A stretch of DNA of 64,000 nucleotides from Edaphochlamys debaryana (GCA_016858145.1 JAEHOE010000180.1:1-64000); one strand, 5' to 3'; positions 10,117 to 23,671 are shown, counted from the stretch's first letter. Numbers and translations: made by a program. Notes: generated from the letters alone by a model not told the origin.

Positions 10117-13100
10117 CTACGCCCCCGCCCCTGCCGCTCCAGCCGCCGCCGCCGCCGCCGCCCGCTGCTGCTGCTCCGCCGCGAATCTGTCCAGCCTGGC
10201 CAGGTGGAAGACCAGGCGCAGCTGCATGACCAGCAAGGAGCCGGGGTCCTTCTCGCCCGCCTCCTTCCACCGTGACTCCTGCGCGGGCCGGACGACGGGA
10301 AGCGGGGCCAACAAGCGACAATCAGCCCGTGTGTTGGAACGGAGATTGCGATGCAGGCCACTGACCGATGCGATGCCGATGCCCCCCACAGCGAGCGGCC
10401 ATCTATCTGCCGCTGGCCCATGCATCCCTCTCCAGCCTGTGCCAAGCCGCGCCTCTCCTTCCTGCACCCCCGCCCACCCTCGTACCCTCCCCTCAGCACC
10501 GGCGCGGCACCCACCTGCAGCGTCATGGCCGCCCGTATCTCGCCCCGCGCCTTGAGCCGCTCCCCCAGCAGGGTGTAGTAGCGGCTGCCGCCCGGGTCGG
10601 CGCTGAAGGCCGCCTCCCACGCCACCAGCGCCCGCAGCAGCGGCAGCAGCGGGCCCATGGGGTCTGGAATGGGGGGGGGGCAAGTAAGGGCCGTGCGTGC
10701 GTGAGTGGCGGTGGGAGATGGGTGGTAAGGGCTGGCGGAGGAGCGATCAGGGGCATTCAGAAGGCCCCGCGCGAAGGCCTACAGCCAGGCCACGTCCGTG
10801 CACGGGGCTCCCAGACTCGCCAGACAGCACAGCACACAGCACAGCACGTCACGCAACACACAGCGCAGCACGCACCGGAGGGCGAGAGCGTGAAGTCCGC
10901 CAGCAGGCGCTCCCGGTCCAGCGCCACCCCCGCCTTGAGCCCCTCCACCAGCCCCTCCAGGGCCTGCAGGGTGCGCACCGGCTTGCCCGCCTTGGCGCCG
11001 CCCAGCGAGGCCATCTCCTGCGGGCGGTGGACGGGGCGGGTGGTGCGGGTGGGTGGTGGGGGCGGGTGTGTGGGGTGGGGAGGTCAAGCAGGTGGGATGG
11101 TAAGGTGAAGGAGGCCAGGGCGAGGGAAGGGAGTGCGCGGATGGGTGGAGTCCGCGGCGCGGGCTGAGTAGGGGGAGCATATGCGGGGCAGCGCGCAGCC
11201 CTTAAGCACCCGAGTGGCCAGCTCAGCCCAGCACAGCATGGCACAACACGGCATGGCCGCCGCCCATCCTCTCATGCAGCCCAGGCCCTAAACCCGGGCG
11301 AGCTTTGGAAGGCAACGAGCGTGCCTAACTTGGGCGCGCAGCGCCCCGGCCCCTCGCCCCTTTCCACCCTCAGCCCACCCTGAGACTGGCTCCCCCCAGG
11401 TAGGCGTGCAGCCGCTCCAGCACCACGGGGCGGCACAGCTCCAGCGCGGCGCAGCGCCGGGCCAGGTACTGCGGGCCTGCGCGGGATGGGGGAGGGAGGG
11501 AGGGGCGCACGGGGACCGGAAGGCGGTGGAAGGCGTGGGGTCGTGGAGTGCAGGGCCAAAGCCTCGCAGAGGCACCGGGCGTGCCGTGGAATCCTGTCTA
11601 CAGGTTCCATGACTGCCGGGTCGCCCACCTTGCGTGTCCTGCACTCCCGCCAGGCGGGCCGAGGCCCAGTCCAGGAGGAAGAGCTCCACCTGTGAAACGG
11701 CAAGGAAAGACAGGCTGTAGCCGTCAGTGCCAGGCGACCACACCGCCCATGTTGGAGTCCCTATCCCCCCATCCACCCCGCCCGAGCAGCACCCGACCCG
11801 ACCCGAGTACCCGATGCGAGCCAAACCAAAGCCCACGCACACCACTCCCACGGCCCCAGAACCCACGAACCCCGCGGGAACCCCGCTCGCAGCCCCCCCC
11901 CAAGGCCTCGCCTGCGCCGCCGTGAGGCCCTGCGAGTACCCCTCCTGCGCCTCCACCGCCGCTGCGTCCAGCTGCAGCACCGCCGCCCTGAGCAGGGAGT
12001 CGGGCGGGGAGCCGGTGGCGGACAGGGGCCCCGCGGCGCGGCTGGGCGCCGCTGCGGCCGCCTGCACCGCCGCCCGCACAGCGTCGGAGGCCAGAAAGGG
12101 CGGGTCTGGGAGGAGAGGAGGAGAGAGAAGGGGAGGGGGGGTGGGAGGGGCGTGTTGGGGTGTGCTGTGCGGCTCAGAGTGGTGAGACTGAGGCCGGAAG
12201 CAGGTTGCAGGATGCACGGTTTGGAGGGGTAAGGTAGCGGGTGCCGCGCCGGCACGTGTGTCGTACGTACCAAAGTCCAGGCAGTACAGGTCGTACAGGT
12301 AGTCGGGGGAGTCGCCCAGGTAGCCCTGGTACTGCGCCGCGAGCAGCGGGCTGGCCAGGTCCCGCACGTCCCTCCAGCCCAGGAAATCCCGCAGCTCAAA
12401 CACGTTCCGCAGCTGCGTCGCCACCGCCGCCCCTCCGCCCGCCTGCCCCGGCATGACGGGCATGACGCCCGCGCCGCCCTGCCCCGCGGGGGTGGAGCGG
12501 GAGGGCGGGTTGAGGTGCAGGCCCGCGCCCGCGGCCTCGCGAGTGGCGGTCTCTGGGTCGAACAGCGGCCGGCGCAGGCCCAGTGCCACCAGCAGCTGCT
12601 CGGCCTTGCGGGGGAGCACCAGCGTGGGCTCGAAGGGCAGGTCTGGGGTGAACAATGGAGGGGAGGGAGGGGCGGGCGGGAGGGAGGGTGAGGGTGGGTT
12701 GTGGAGGCGCGGGGTGAGGGCTGCTGTGGGCTGGCAAGAGAGTGGGGAAAGCTGGTGAGGACTGCGGAGAGTGGAGACGTGGTGGGTGGGCGCGGTTGTA
12801 CTCTGCCGCACCGTGCACACTGGCGGCGGGCACAGCCCTCCCCGCCCAGCGCTGCCGCATCCGCTTTACGACCCTCCCGCCCGCCACCACGCACCTCGCA
12901 CGCTATACGTCCTGGGCCTGGGCTCCTCCTCAGTGACCGGCGCCTCAGCGGCAGCTGCAGTCGCCGGAGCCTTCTTGCTGCGGCTGGCCCTCTTCTTAGC
13001 CGGCGCCGGCGCCGCCTCCGCCGCCTCCGCCGCCGCTGCCTCCACCGCGGCCAGCTCCGCCGCCTCCGCCTCCGCCGCTGCGGCGGCGGTTTTGGTGGTG

Positions 13101-13561
13101 CGCCGGGCCTTCTTGGGCGCAGCGGGAATGGCCTGAGACGCTTCTGAGGGCGCTGGTGCAGCTTCGTTAGCGTCAGCGGTGGCGGCAGCGGTCTTGCGGG
13201 TGCGTGAGGTCGCTCGCCGCTTGGGCGCGGCTGCTGGCGCTTCCCCGGCCGTGCCCTCTGCCGGCGTCGCGTCCGCAGCTGGCTCCGACTCCGCCTTTGA
13301 CTTGACGGTCTTGCGGCGTGTCTTCTTAACGGGCTCAGCGGGGGCCGTCTCGGCCGCTGCTACCGCGGGCGCCTCGGCCGCTGCCGACGTGCTGAGGGCT
13401 GCCGTCGAGGCGCCGTCAGCGGCGCGTTCGGAGCTTGCTAGCAGCGCAGGCAACCATCGGCGCACGGGCGGTGGGATCCAGACGTGTGTGGCTACAGTGG
13501 TGCTACTGAGAGAGCCGAGGCCCCGGAGGACCGGGATGGTCTGGCGCAGCCGAGGAATCAT
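10117..13561 (-). CDS. Putative organelle-targeted protein with Lys/Ala-rich linker, 614 aa
   Basis: Eight phase-consistent exons on the minus strand: 13561-12895, 12642-12271, 12105-11912, 11689-11629, 11476-11379, 11017-10876, 10663-10515 and 10278-10117. The chosen start gives MIPRLRQTIPVLRGLG and further Arg/Ser/Thr-rich residues without acids, a typical organelle transit peptide. The next 170 residues or so are an Ala/Lys/Arg-rich linker with histone-H1-like clusters (VKKTRRKTVKSK, APKKARRTTK). The remaining 390 residues look globular and helical (for example ELRDFLGWRDVRDLASPLL, YLYDLYCLDF, YLARRCAALELCRPVVLERL). I do not recognise the domain. The intron after exon 3 appears to use a GC donor (CAG|GCGAGG). 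The gene is divergent from eIF3k with 431 bp between start codons. A nucleic-acid-binding organellar role is a guess from the basic linker. Confidence 0.75.
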
Positions 13562-13992
13562 GTTGGGAAGGCTGGGGCAGGCGGCTGGGGGCTGCTTGGC
13601 GTGTAGGCCGCAGGGTCCAGCGCCGCACTTCGGCGCGACGAGGAGCCCCGCCAGCTGCCGTGGGCCTTCAGCTAACAGCTCCTCATGCGCCGGGGCTCTC
13701 TGCCCTGGGGCCGCCTGGGCGTCAACAGTCGCGGCGTTCTGGATGCTCGCGGATGGCTCGAGCCCGGGTTGCAAGACCTGTGTGCCGTCGCCTAGTTCAC
13801 TGTGCAGAGATACGGTGCTTTGCACTTGCCTCGAGCTCCGGCCGAGGGACTTGGGACTGCCCGCATTGTGCTTCATTCGGCTTGGGACCCCCGCTTGCCC
13901 CAAGGTCTCCACAGGCGGCATCTACACGTCACACGGTCAACCCTCTGCATTTCTAGGTTAACGACGCATAGCCGCTTAACCTGCTTGCAAAG
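13562..13992. promoter_or_regulatory. Shared divergent upstream region, organellar-protein gene / eIF3k
   Basis: The 431 bp between the two opposite start codons must hold both promoters and both 5' leaders. The minus-strand frame stays open upstream of the chosen start, so an earlier start up to 13921 cannot be excluded. No TATA box or other named element was identified. Confidence 0.5.
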
Positions 13993-16900
13993 ATGGCCGC
14001 GGTCACCATTTCAGGAGCGGACAGGTGCGGCGATCACCGCAGCGTCGTGATCAGCGCGACTGCTCCTATGAAGAGAAGTAACCTGCGCGCCAGAACTTCG
14101 CCGCTGAGACCAATCGGCCTCTCCCGCGCGTTCTCAGGTACTCGCCGGACAAGCTGCCCCAGCTGGAGGCGCACGTAGACGAGCAGGTGAGCCCCAGATC
14201 AGCGGTACTGAGGAGAAGGCCGGGATATCGTTTTCGGGCCAGATGCGGCGGCGCCATTCCCTTCCTTCTCGCGCGAGCTTTAATTCGCCCGTTATCGTCC
14301 TTTTATCGCTGGATCAGGTGCATCAACGCACGTGGAACCTGGACGCCAATGTCACGCTGCTGCGCTTCTACCAGTTCAGCCCGGCGAGCGTGAAGCCCGC
14401 GGTCATTGCCAAAATCCTCATCAAGGCGAGCGAGACGGTTCTTAGCTTCCGAACCTGCGGGGGTGGCGGGTTCCGGGGAGGCGGCGCGCGGGGGGGCTCG
14501 GGGGGGGGGAAGCGGGCGGAGGTTGGGCGTTCTCGTGTGGGCATTAACACCACGGTTCCCACGCCTTCCCAACCTCCTCGCACAGGCCATCATGCAGCTG
14601 CCTAGCCAGGACTACCGGTGCTGCATCACGCTGCTGCCGGAGCGCCTGCAGCAGGTACGGGGCGGCGCACCACTAGGTTTTGGGTCCTTTGGGTTGGGGT
14701 TTGGGTCCGGGACAGGCGGCGCGGAGATTCTCGTCCCGCTGACCGCCCAGCAGCGGGCACGGTACGGGCGTCCACATACGGGGCACAAGCCCCACGGGCC
14801 TCAAGCGGGCCGCCAGGTCAGCGGTAGCCAAGCCGCCTGTCGCACAGCGGCCTGGAATGCGGGCCTCCAGGCACGGGCCTCAAGCCTGACGTGCACGGCA
14901 CGGCTCGGGCGTGCCATCCGGGCTGGGTGCAGCGGTGCTCGGTGAAGGACGTCATACACGGGGCTCAAGCGTCATTCAGCTGCACGGCACGGCAGGCCGC
15001 AGCGTGCCAGCTGCGCCCCTGAAGGGGCAGCTCACGGGGGCGCGGGCGGAGGCTGGCGCGCGCGGACTCAGCCTCTGGCGCGCCCATGGCTGCGTGGCTA
15101 GACCCACGCGCTGGAGCTGAGGGGTGCCCAGGGCTGCCGGTAGGGTGCACCACCAGCGCCCAGAGCTGCGAGGCCCGCGGCCTGGCCGTCGCAGCCGCTG
15201 CTTGGGCGCCCTGCGTGGCTCTGCCTGCCGGGACGAGAGGGCCGCCGCTGCGGCTGAGGCGCCCCGCTTGGCCAGAACGGGCAGCGGCGCTCTTGGCGGC
15301 GCGACTGCAGCGACGGTGTGGGGTGTTTCCTCGCACAGCGCTGGCGACAGCCTCGGCCCGGGCCATGCGTGCCCGCGAGGGGCAGTGCCAGGCGTCGCCG
15401 GCATGGCCACCGGCCTGCGCCCGCTCCGAGCGCCGGGGGTCGTGCGCCGTGCCGTGCTGTCTGGCCGGCAGCAGCTGGCCCTGTCGGCAAGGGGGCAGGC
15501 ACGGGCCGCCATCCGCCTGGGTTTTGCGCCCGCACACGGCAGCAGGCCACGCAGGGCCCGGGCGCCCGGGCCGCATCAGGGCAGCGCTCGTGGGCTCAAC
15601 AGGAGCAGCGGGTGGGGGGTCCAGCCACGAGGCTGCACGCGGCGCGGCGGCCCAAGCCGACACCCGCGCTGCTGGGGCCGGCAGCCTGTGGGGCTTGGGC
15701 TGTCACCTCGGAAGGCCGGCAGCATCAGGGCCGTCGGGGCTTATCCCGCCGTCCGCGGGCCAGATTCCTCGACGGGCGCAGCCACCTGCGGCTCAGCCCC
15801 TCGGCGCCCAAGCGGCCCCTACCGCCCGATCTGCTGCGGCCCCAACCCTCGCTGGATGCTGCCCCGCTGTTCGGGCGCCCGTACCCACCCCATCCCCACC
15901 CTCGCCCTGCCGCACTTACCCCCTGCCCCTGCCCCGCCTCCTCCCCTGCCCGCATCCCGCACCCTGCACCCCCAGGCCGACGAGACGCTGTACAAGGTGG
16001 TGCAGCTGGCCAACGCGCTGGAGACCAGCCGGTTCGCCGACTTCTGGTCCGCGGCCAACACCTGCCGGGACCTGCTCGGGACCAGTGAGCGCAGGCCTGG
16101 GGGCTGGGCGCAGTGCGGAGCAGCGGCGCGGAGGGCAGGGGCTTCAGAAAGGACCCTCAGCTTTGGCGCATGGTCGCGGCAGGCTAGGGGCCGGGATAGG
16201 GCGCATAAGGTGCAGCAAGGGAAGAGGAAGAGAGGGGCCGGGAAGCCCGGCGGCGGAAGCACGTGTCGTTGGTCCAAGGGGTCGAGCAGGCGAGCACGCA
16301 GCCCATGCCTCGACCTTCACGTCCCCGGCCACCCCCGGTTGCCCCCGCAGTCCCCGGCTTCTACGAGGCCGTGCGCGGCTTCATCGCCTACACGCTGTGC
16401 ACCTCGTACAACCGGGTCACCAAGCGCGTGCTGTCCGACTGCCTCAAGCTGGAGGGGGCCACCCTGGACCAGTATGTGAGTGTGCTGCGGAGCGCGGGGC
16501 AGGAGGGTCCTGGGGGCCTCGGGGCGTCAGGCCAGCGGGTGACGTGCGCGGTCAGCATCGTGCATCGCTGGGGTGGCCGTGGGGAAAGATGCACGGGTGC
16601 GGCCAGCAGTGCAGGGCGTTGTCCGGGCGCCTGTTGCCACGCACAGGCGACGGCCACCCCGGGCCGCAGCACGCAATGTGGCTGCCGTCGGCCCATGACC
16701 CGCTCACTACTGCCTACCCGCACTCGTCTTTACGCCCAATGGACCATCCCCCGCCCCCTGCCCCCGCAGCTGACGGAGAAGTGCCGCAGCGCCGGGTGGG
16801 CCATCGTGAGCACTCCCGCGGGCGACGTGGTGGCACTGCCCAAGAAGTGAGCCTTGGGAGGGAGGGCTGGGCGGGGGTTCGTCTGCTGCGGTCTCAGGCA

Positions 16901-17277
16901 GGGCTCTGGGGTCGGGGGTGTGAAGTTCAGGGCTGGGGTCTGGGGCTGGGGGTTGGGAGTTCGGCGGGGAATGTGGGGCCGGAGTCTGAGCTTGGGCCTT
17001 GCAGGGGGCGCTCCAGCTGCTGCCGCCTGTCTCATACGACACCCTGCGGCGCCCTGGTCGCCTGCACCCGTCCCCTCACCGCGTCCCCGGTGCCCCACAC
17101 CAAGCCGCTCTTCTCACCCCTCCCTCCCTGCGTGCGCAACCCCTCTACAACCCTGCCTGCAACCCCCCTTTCTCCCCACACAGCGAGTACAACCAGTCGG
17201 TGGTGAAGCGCAATCAGGAGCTCATCCGCTTCGACCAGGTGGCGCCCATGCTCAAGACCATCACCGTGGGCTTCTGA
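13993..17277 (+). CDS. EIF3K: Eukaryotic translation initiation factor 3 subunit K
   Basis: Eight exons: 13993-14024, 14138-14186, 14318-14425, 14586-14654, 15976-16084, 16351-16475, 16770-16846 and 17184-17277. All phases agree and give 220 residues, close to the usual 218 or so. Family hallmarks in order are YSPDKLPQLEAHVDEQ, WNLDANVTLLRFYQF, AKILIKAIMQLPSQDY, VVQLANALETSRFADFW, VPGFYEAVRGFIAYTL and a winged-helix end with CRSAGWAIV and NEYNQSVVKRNQEL. The protein is the small PCI/HAM-fold subunit of the cytosolic eIF3 complex, which helps assemble the 43S pre-initiation complex. Intron 3 must start at AAG|GCGAGC, a GC donor, because the conserved join ILIK-AIMQLP leaves no alternative. Intron 4 is 1321 bp, far longer than the others. 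Confidence 0.95.
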
Positions 17278-17783
17278 GCGGAGGCCTGCCTTCAGGAAAA
17301 GCAGGAGGGCTGACGCCAGGGTGCCAAGGACGGGTACCACCTGGGGGATGCGCTGTGCTGCCCTCCGGATGATGTCCGACAACCGCCAGCGGTTGGGGAA
17401 TGGACAGCGGAGTCAGCTGGACTGGGGAGGGGTGGCCCTTAGAAGCCGCGGGCGCTGAGGCGGCCCGGATGCGCCGCCAGGTCGGCAACGAGGAGCAGGG
17501 AGAGCAGCGGTGCAGGCGGAGGTTTAGCAGGGAAAGGGGGGCGATAGGGGAGCTTGCGCCACACACGGGGGGAGGTAGCGGCCCGGCAGCGACGGCCGAC
17601 GGGGTGGCGGTATGATAGGGAAGGCTGGGGCGTGGAATGGGGGTCGAGGAGCGAACGCTCCGTGCATGGGGCCTAGGTGGCTGGGCTGGGAGCTGGCACG
17701 CAAGTGTCGACCTCTCTTGGATAAGCAGGATGCGTGCGCTTATGCAGGCCGCGCAGCCGGAAGGCTCTGGGTGCCAACCGGCG

Positions 17784-17788
17784 TGTAA
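17784..17788 (+). promoter_or_regulatory. Putative poly(A) signal TGTAA of eIF3k
   Basis: TGTAA lies 507 bp past the stop codon, within the range usual for green-algal 3' untranslated regions. Confidence 0.45.
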
Positions 17789-18587
17789 AGGTCCGCAACA
17801 GTTGACCGCCCTCGACCATCACTGGCCCTGTAGGGGACATGGGGATGCTCTTCACAGCCGACGCGAACGGTATAGGCCCATGTGGTGTTGTGTTGCCATG
17901 CGTGTTCGGAGCTCGAGGGTTCAGATGAGAAGAGCTTGCCAGTTTGGGTGCTTGGCAGAGAGCAGCGACGAGGGTCCACATCCGGCCATGGGATGGAGCG
18001 GAGGCAGGACGGGCAGGAGGGCCGTGCGGGAGGGCTCGGGCTGGGCGAGCCTGAGGACGCGCGCGGTGGCTAGGCTGCACACAACACCCCGAGTGCGCGG
18101 ACCTGGGGTGGCGCTTGAGTTACTGAAGTTGCAGCAGGGTTGAAGCCACAATGTGCGGGCCGACATGCCCGACATGGCCCAGCTGTCGACCGGCGCCGGG
18201 CGTCTGTCGCTCTCGCTGGTGCCCCGAACGTCACCGCACATAGTCAGCAAGCCGCTCCAGTGCAGTGTGCAGTGCTTCATTGCTACTGTCTCTGGCGCCC
18301 AGAAGGTGTTTGAACGCGATGGGCCGCGATGAGCTTCAAACGACGGACAAGTTGCCCAGAGTCCTCGCGCCCTCCTTCCAAGCCCATACACTACACCCAC
18401 ACCTTACACGTAGAAGCCCTCGCACGCCTTGCATAGCACAAGAGCAGCGCAGACTCGCTCGACTTCTGTTTCCCGCTCTGCGTAGACCGCTTCACTCGCT
18501 AGGTGAGACCTCAACATTCGGCAGTGTTCCTCCATACCTGTTAGTGACTCCGCTGTGACCGTGGCAGTGGCTGTGGCTGTGCTGCAA

Positions 18588-18595
18588 TTTGGCGC
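18588..18595 (+). promoter_or_regulatory. E2F-like site upstream of PCNA
   Basis: TTTGGCGC, within TTTGGCGCGCGCG, matches the E2F/DP consensus TTTSSCGC. It is 60 bp upstream of the PCNA start codon. PCNA is a standard E2F/retinoblastoma target in plants and animals, so S-phase control through this site is plausible. Confidence 0.6.
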
Positions 18596-18654
18596 GCGCG
18601 CCTTCGGTCGCGCCACTGACAGCCTTGGCGCCCTTCTTCTCGTCGTGCAGCACC

Positions 18655-19875
<1,221 letters not shown>

Positions 19876-20392
19876 GGGGTCTGATACTGGGGCATGCCGG
19901 GGGGTGCATAGGGGGTGCAGGAGAGGGGGCAGATGATGGGGGCCTGGTTGCTATGTGCGGGGGGCGTGGTTAAGTGGAGGGGGAGGGGGAGGATGGTGCT
20001 GGCGGGGTTTCGGGTTTGGGTGGGTCCCATTGCGGCACGCCCAATACAGCAGGATTGACACGCCCAACACGGACGGCTTTACAATACGTTGACTGTCGTT
20101 TGACACTCTTTGTTTTACTAATCTTCTGACGAACGCTAGCTGCCACGACAAGGCAAACCACGACCATTGACTCTGCACGCTGCTCGTTTTCGGCTTGCCA
20201 ACCGCAAAGCCACGATTGTAACGACCTAGCTTGTCTAACCGTGCCTGCAAACGAAGTCTGCTACAGCGACGAGGCTCCGATCGTGCCCAGCCACCCAGAG
20301 CTTATGGAGTCTAGATAACCTGATTGGCGCCTAGGTCTATGCATATACGCAAGATGCATATGCCCAAGCGCCAGTCCGCTGGGCACCTTGAG
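19876..20392. other. Intergenic region, PCNA to transporter
   Basis: This holds the PCNA 3' region with a TGTAA at 20217-20221 and the transporter promoter. In-frame upstream ATGs at 20354 and 20360 could extend the transporter N-terminus by 11-13 residues. Confidence 0.5.
20217..20221 (+). promoter_or_regulatory. Putative poly(A) signal TGTAA of PCNA
   Basis: TGTAA lies 342 bp past the PCNA stop codon, in AT-richer sequence (GATTGTAACGACC). Confidence 0.55.
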
Positions 20393-23300
20393 ATGGCCGC
20401 ATCATCGCGCGCGGCAACGGGGCGAGGCCTCCTGGACGGGGGCCTTGTCGCCACCAACTGGCTCACGGTCGTGGTGCTCTGCGGGCTCGTGGCGGTCATA
20501 TGGTGGGGCAGGACCCTGCGGCAGGGCCGAGGTGCCGAGGTCCGTGGGTTCCCGCCATTCCCCCCGTGCTCGCTCATCCCGACCCCCCTCCCCTCCTGTC
20601 GGCTACGGGAATGCAGCTCTATCGACCGCACCGCCATGTCAGGCAAGCAATGGAGCGGTTATTGGTCTTGTGGAGGAGCTGAAGTGCTGTGCTGCGGGAA
20701 CCCATCCAGACCGGGGCTACGCGTGGTCATGAGCATACCGGTACTCACGTTGGACCCTCTCTCCACTGTGTTACAGTGGCGGTTCTGCCCATGGGTGAAA
20801 AGTACGGCTGGAGCGATACGGTGAAGGGAGCTGTGAGCAGGTGGGCTGACTGCCGATTGTCGAAAGGGCCCAGTCCCGTCCAGTATAGTGTGTTCCGCCA
20901 GGGTGTCCCTTCGCATCCAACACCGCTGGACGTGTACCCTACCTACTGACGCCTGCCCGCCTTGCACATGCAGCGCTTTCAACCTTGGACACACAATTAC
21001 CAACTTCTACGGCGGCTACCTAGCAGCAGCCTACTCGCCCAAGAAGGTACTCAGCCTGGGCGTCATCGTGTGGAGCGCGTTCACATTGCTCACGCCGCCT
21101 TCCGCGGCCATGGGACTGTGGCCGCTGTTCTTCGTGCGGGCCTGCATGGGCCTGGGCGAGGGCGTCGCCTACCCGACCATGCAGGTGGGTGGGTTGCGGC
21201 CCCTGGCCTCGACTGCTGAAGCGGCTGCATGCGCGGCTTGCGGTGCAGGTCCTTTGGTACCGCTACCTGCCGATACCTCAATACCCCGGCAACCCCTTGC
21301 ACACACGCTTGCCATGCCCACAGTCTATTATCAAGGGCTGGGTTCCCAAGGAGCGGCGGAGTCGGTCTTTGGGCCTCATGTACAGCGGTGCGTTACGACT
21401 TGATAGCCGGTGCAGGGAATGTTTCGGGTGGCTTGTGAGGCTGACGGAGGCATCTTCTTTGGCTCTTCCCGCCATGCAGGACACCAGATTGGGAGTATCC
21501 TCTCCCTCTTACTGTCCCCTCTCATCATCGCTGCTTCCGGTGAGGCCGGGTGGCACGGTACCCCGGGGCCGAAAGCATATCTAGTGGTAGAAAGGAGCTC
21601 AGGGAGGGTATAGGGTATCAAGCCTGGGTGCCGTGCACGCACTGTCGGCTTTGGCTGCCGAGGTAAACGTGGCCTTATAAGGACTGAGAAGGTCTTGTGA
21701 CTGTGCACGGCACGGTTGCGCTGTGGTGCGGAAAGGGTGGCGGCCAACGTGTGGACTCTGGCGCCGGGCCCGAGGGGTGCTGGGCTATGGCAGCGGCGGT
21801 GCTCGTTGGGAAAACTCACAGCTTCGTCAGGCGGGCGCCTTACCAGACGGCAGGGGCCTCTTAAGGCTGGCGCTGTGCTGACAGGAAGGGCGCGCAGACA
21901 GGCCTGAGTGGACTGGCATGGTCCGACCCGCTGAGGCGTGAGGGGTGGGGGCGGCTGTGCGCGGCATGCAGCTAGCATGACCCTCACCGTGGAGCGCCCC
22001 CCCCCCCCTGGGTTCGGCCCTTGCACCACAGGCGGGCACTGCGACTACATGTTCTACCTGTACGGCATCGCGGGCTTCCTGTGGCTGGTGGGTGGTACCG
22101 TAGCACCCGCACCACACGTCCAACAGGGCTCTCGGGCGGCAAGCTATGTGAATGTGCACTGTCTGGCAGTACAAAGCCCCAATCCCGAGCCGGAAACGAC
22201 TCATCCTCCACATGGGCCACCCTGCTGTTATTGCCCTCGACCGGGGCGCAGGTTCTGTGGGAGCCGCTGGTGTCCAAGGAGCCGCCCCTGCTGGCGCATG
22301 ACCACAAGGCACACGGCCCCGCGCCCACCAGCATGCGGGACCTGCCCTGGAGGATGGTGCGTGGGGGCTGTGGCCTGTTGGGGGCAGCGGTGGCGATGGA
22401 GGGCTCGGAGCGCTCCTGGAGTGGCAGACGGAGACGAGCGGCAGTGTGCTGGGGCAGGACTTGGTGGCAAACATGTGCCCTGGACTTGTGCCCTGCCCCC
22501 TCGGCTCCAGATCCTGACTAACAAGGTGTTCTGGGCGCTCATGGTCTGCCACTCCGTCTTTGGTAGGTGCACAGAAGGGGCAAGGTGGTTGGCAACTGCA
22601 TGCCTTACTACTCAGCACCAAAGTCCATGCCGTGCACTAAAGCCTTGCGCACTCATCCCGGACCTAGGTGTGGTTTCACCACATCGCCTTCCTTGCCACG
22701 CATGCTAGACGTGACACAAGCACTGCAGATAGCGCTCGAGCCTCACCCCATGTGACGAAGCTGCCTCCCGGCCTCCTCCCCAGGCATCATCTACAACACC
22801 GCCATCTCCTGGCTGCCCCGCTACTTCAACAGCCAGTTCGGACTGGACGTCAAGGCCTCGTCCTTCTTGTCCGTGCTGCCGTGGGTTGCCATGGCCATTG
22901 GCACCAACCTCTCAGGTGGGCTCAAGGGCTCTGACACTGGGGTCGGGGGCGCCGGTCACTTGGGATTGATACCGCCTAGCCCCATGCCTGGCTTTACCTT
23001 TCGCCCGTCAAGGCACACGTTGTATCATATGTTGGTGTCCCCAACATGTCCATCCAGGCTGGATCGCCGACTTCTGCATCAACCGCAAGGTCCTGTCCGT
23101 CACCGCCACGCGCAAGACGCTGCAGGTGGTGGGTAGCGTGGGCCCAGCCGTGTGCCTGCTCTACCTGGCATGGAGCGCGCCGGGCAGCATGCCGGCCGCG
23201 GTGCAGTCCTCCGTCGTCAGCGCCGTGACGCCGCCGCCCCCGGTTGCGGCGGAGGCGGGCGCAGCCCTCAACGCCGCCGCCGTCACCGTTGCAGCCGACG

Positions 23301-23671
23301 CTGCCCGGCGTCGCACGCTGGTCGAGATGGTGCTGAGCTCGACGGGGATGGGCCACACAGCGGCGGCTCAGGACTCTGCCCAGCTGCAATTTGCGGTGGC
23401 TCTTCTGGTCACCATGATGGCGCTGCTGGGGCTCCAGGCGGGCGGGTTCGCGTCCACGCACCAGGACATCTCCACCCGCATGGCCAGCGTGCTCTTCGGC
23501 ACGACCAACGCGGGGGCCAGCCTGGCTGGGAGCATGTTTGTGTACCTGACCGGCCTCATCCTGGATTACACGCAGTCGTGGGCGCTGGTGTTCCAGCTCA
23601 TAGCCGCTTGCTGCTTGACGGCATCGGGCGTCTTCGTTGTGTACGGCACATCGGATCCGCAGTTCGACTAG
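20393..23671 (+). CDS. SLC17/PHT4-type anion (phosphate) transporter, MFS
   Basis: Eleven exons: 20393-20502, 20617-20642, 20777-20840, 20974-21184, 21324-21387, 21480-21539, 22032-22087, 22252-22356, 22511-22562, 22784-22915 and 23058-23671. All phases agree and give 497 residues. Family signatures are the first-helix join C-SIDRTAMS-VAVLPMGEKYGW, then FNLGHTITNFYGGYLA, RACMGLGEGVAYPTMQ (SLC17 motif), GWVPKERRSRSLGLMYSG, GHQIGS, FLSVLPWVAMAIGTN and GWIADFCINRKVLS. The last exon adds an Ala-rich cytosolic or lumenal loop before the final helices. Plant PHT4 proteins carry phosphate or ascorbate across plastid and Golgi membranes; which substrate or membrane applies here cannot be read. Exon 2 is a 26-bp microexon followed by a GC donor (TCAG|GCAAGC). 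The start codon is uncertain, as ATGs at 20354 and 20360 are in frame. Confidence 0.9.

Larger units (their letters stand above)
17278..18654. other. Intergenic region, eIF3k to PCNA
   Basis: This contains the 3' untranslated region of eIF3k with a TGTAA at 17784-17788 and the promoter of PCNA with an E2F-like site at 18588-18595. No exon is supported in between. Confidence 0.6.

Noticed and set aside
15086..17206. A 706-codon plus-strand open frame.
   Set aside because: It runs through intron 4 and out-of-frame exons of eIF3k; the eIF3k exons are fixed by clear homology.
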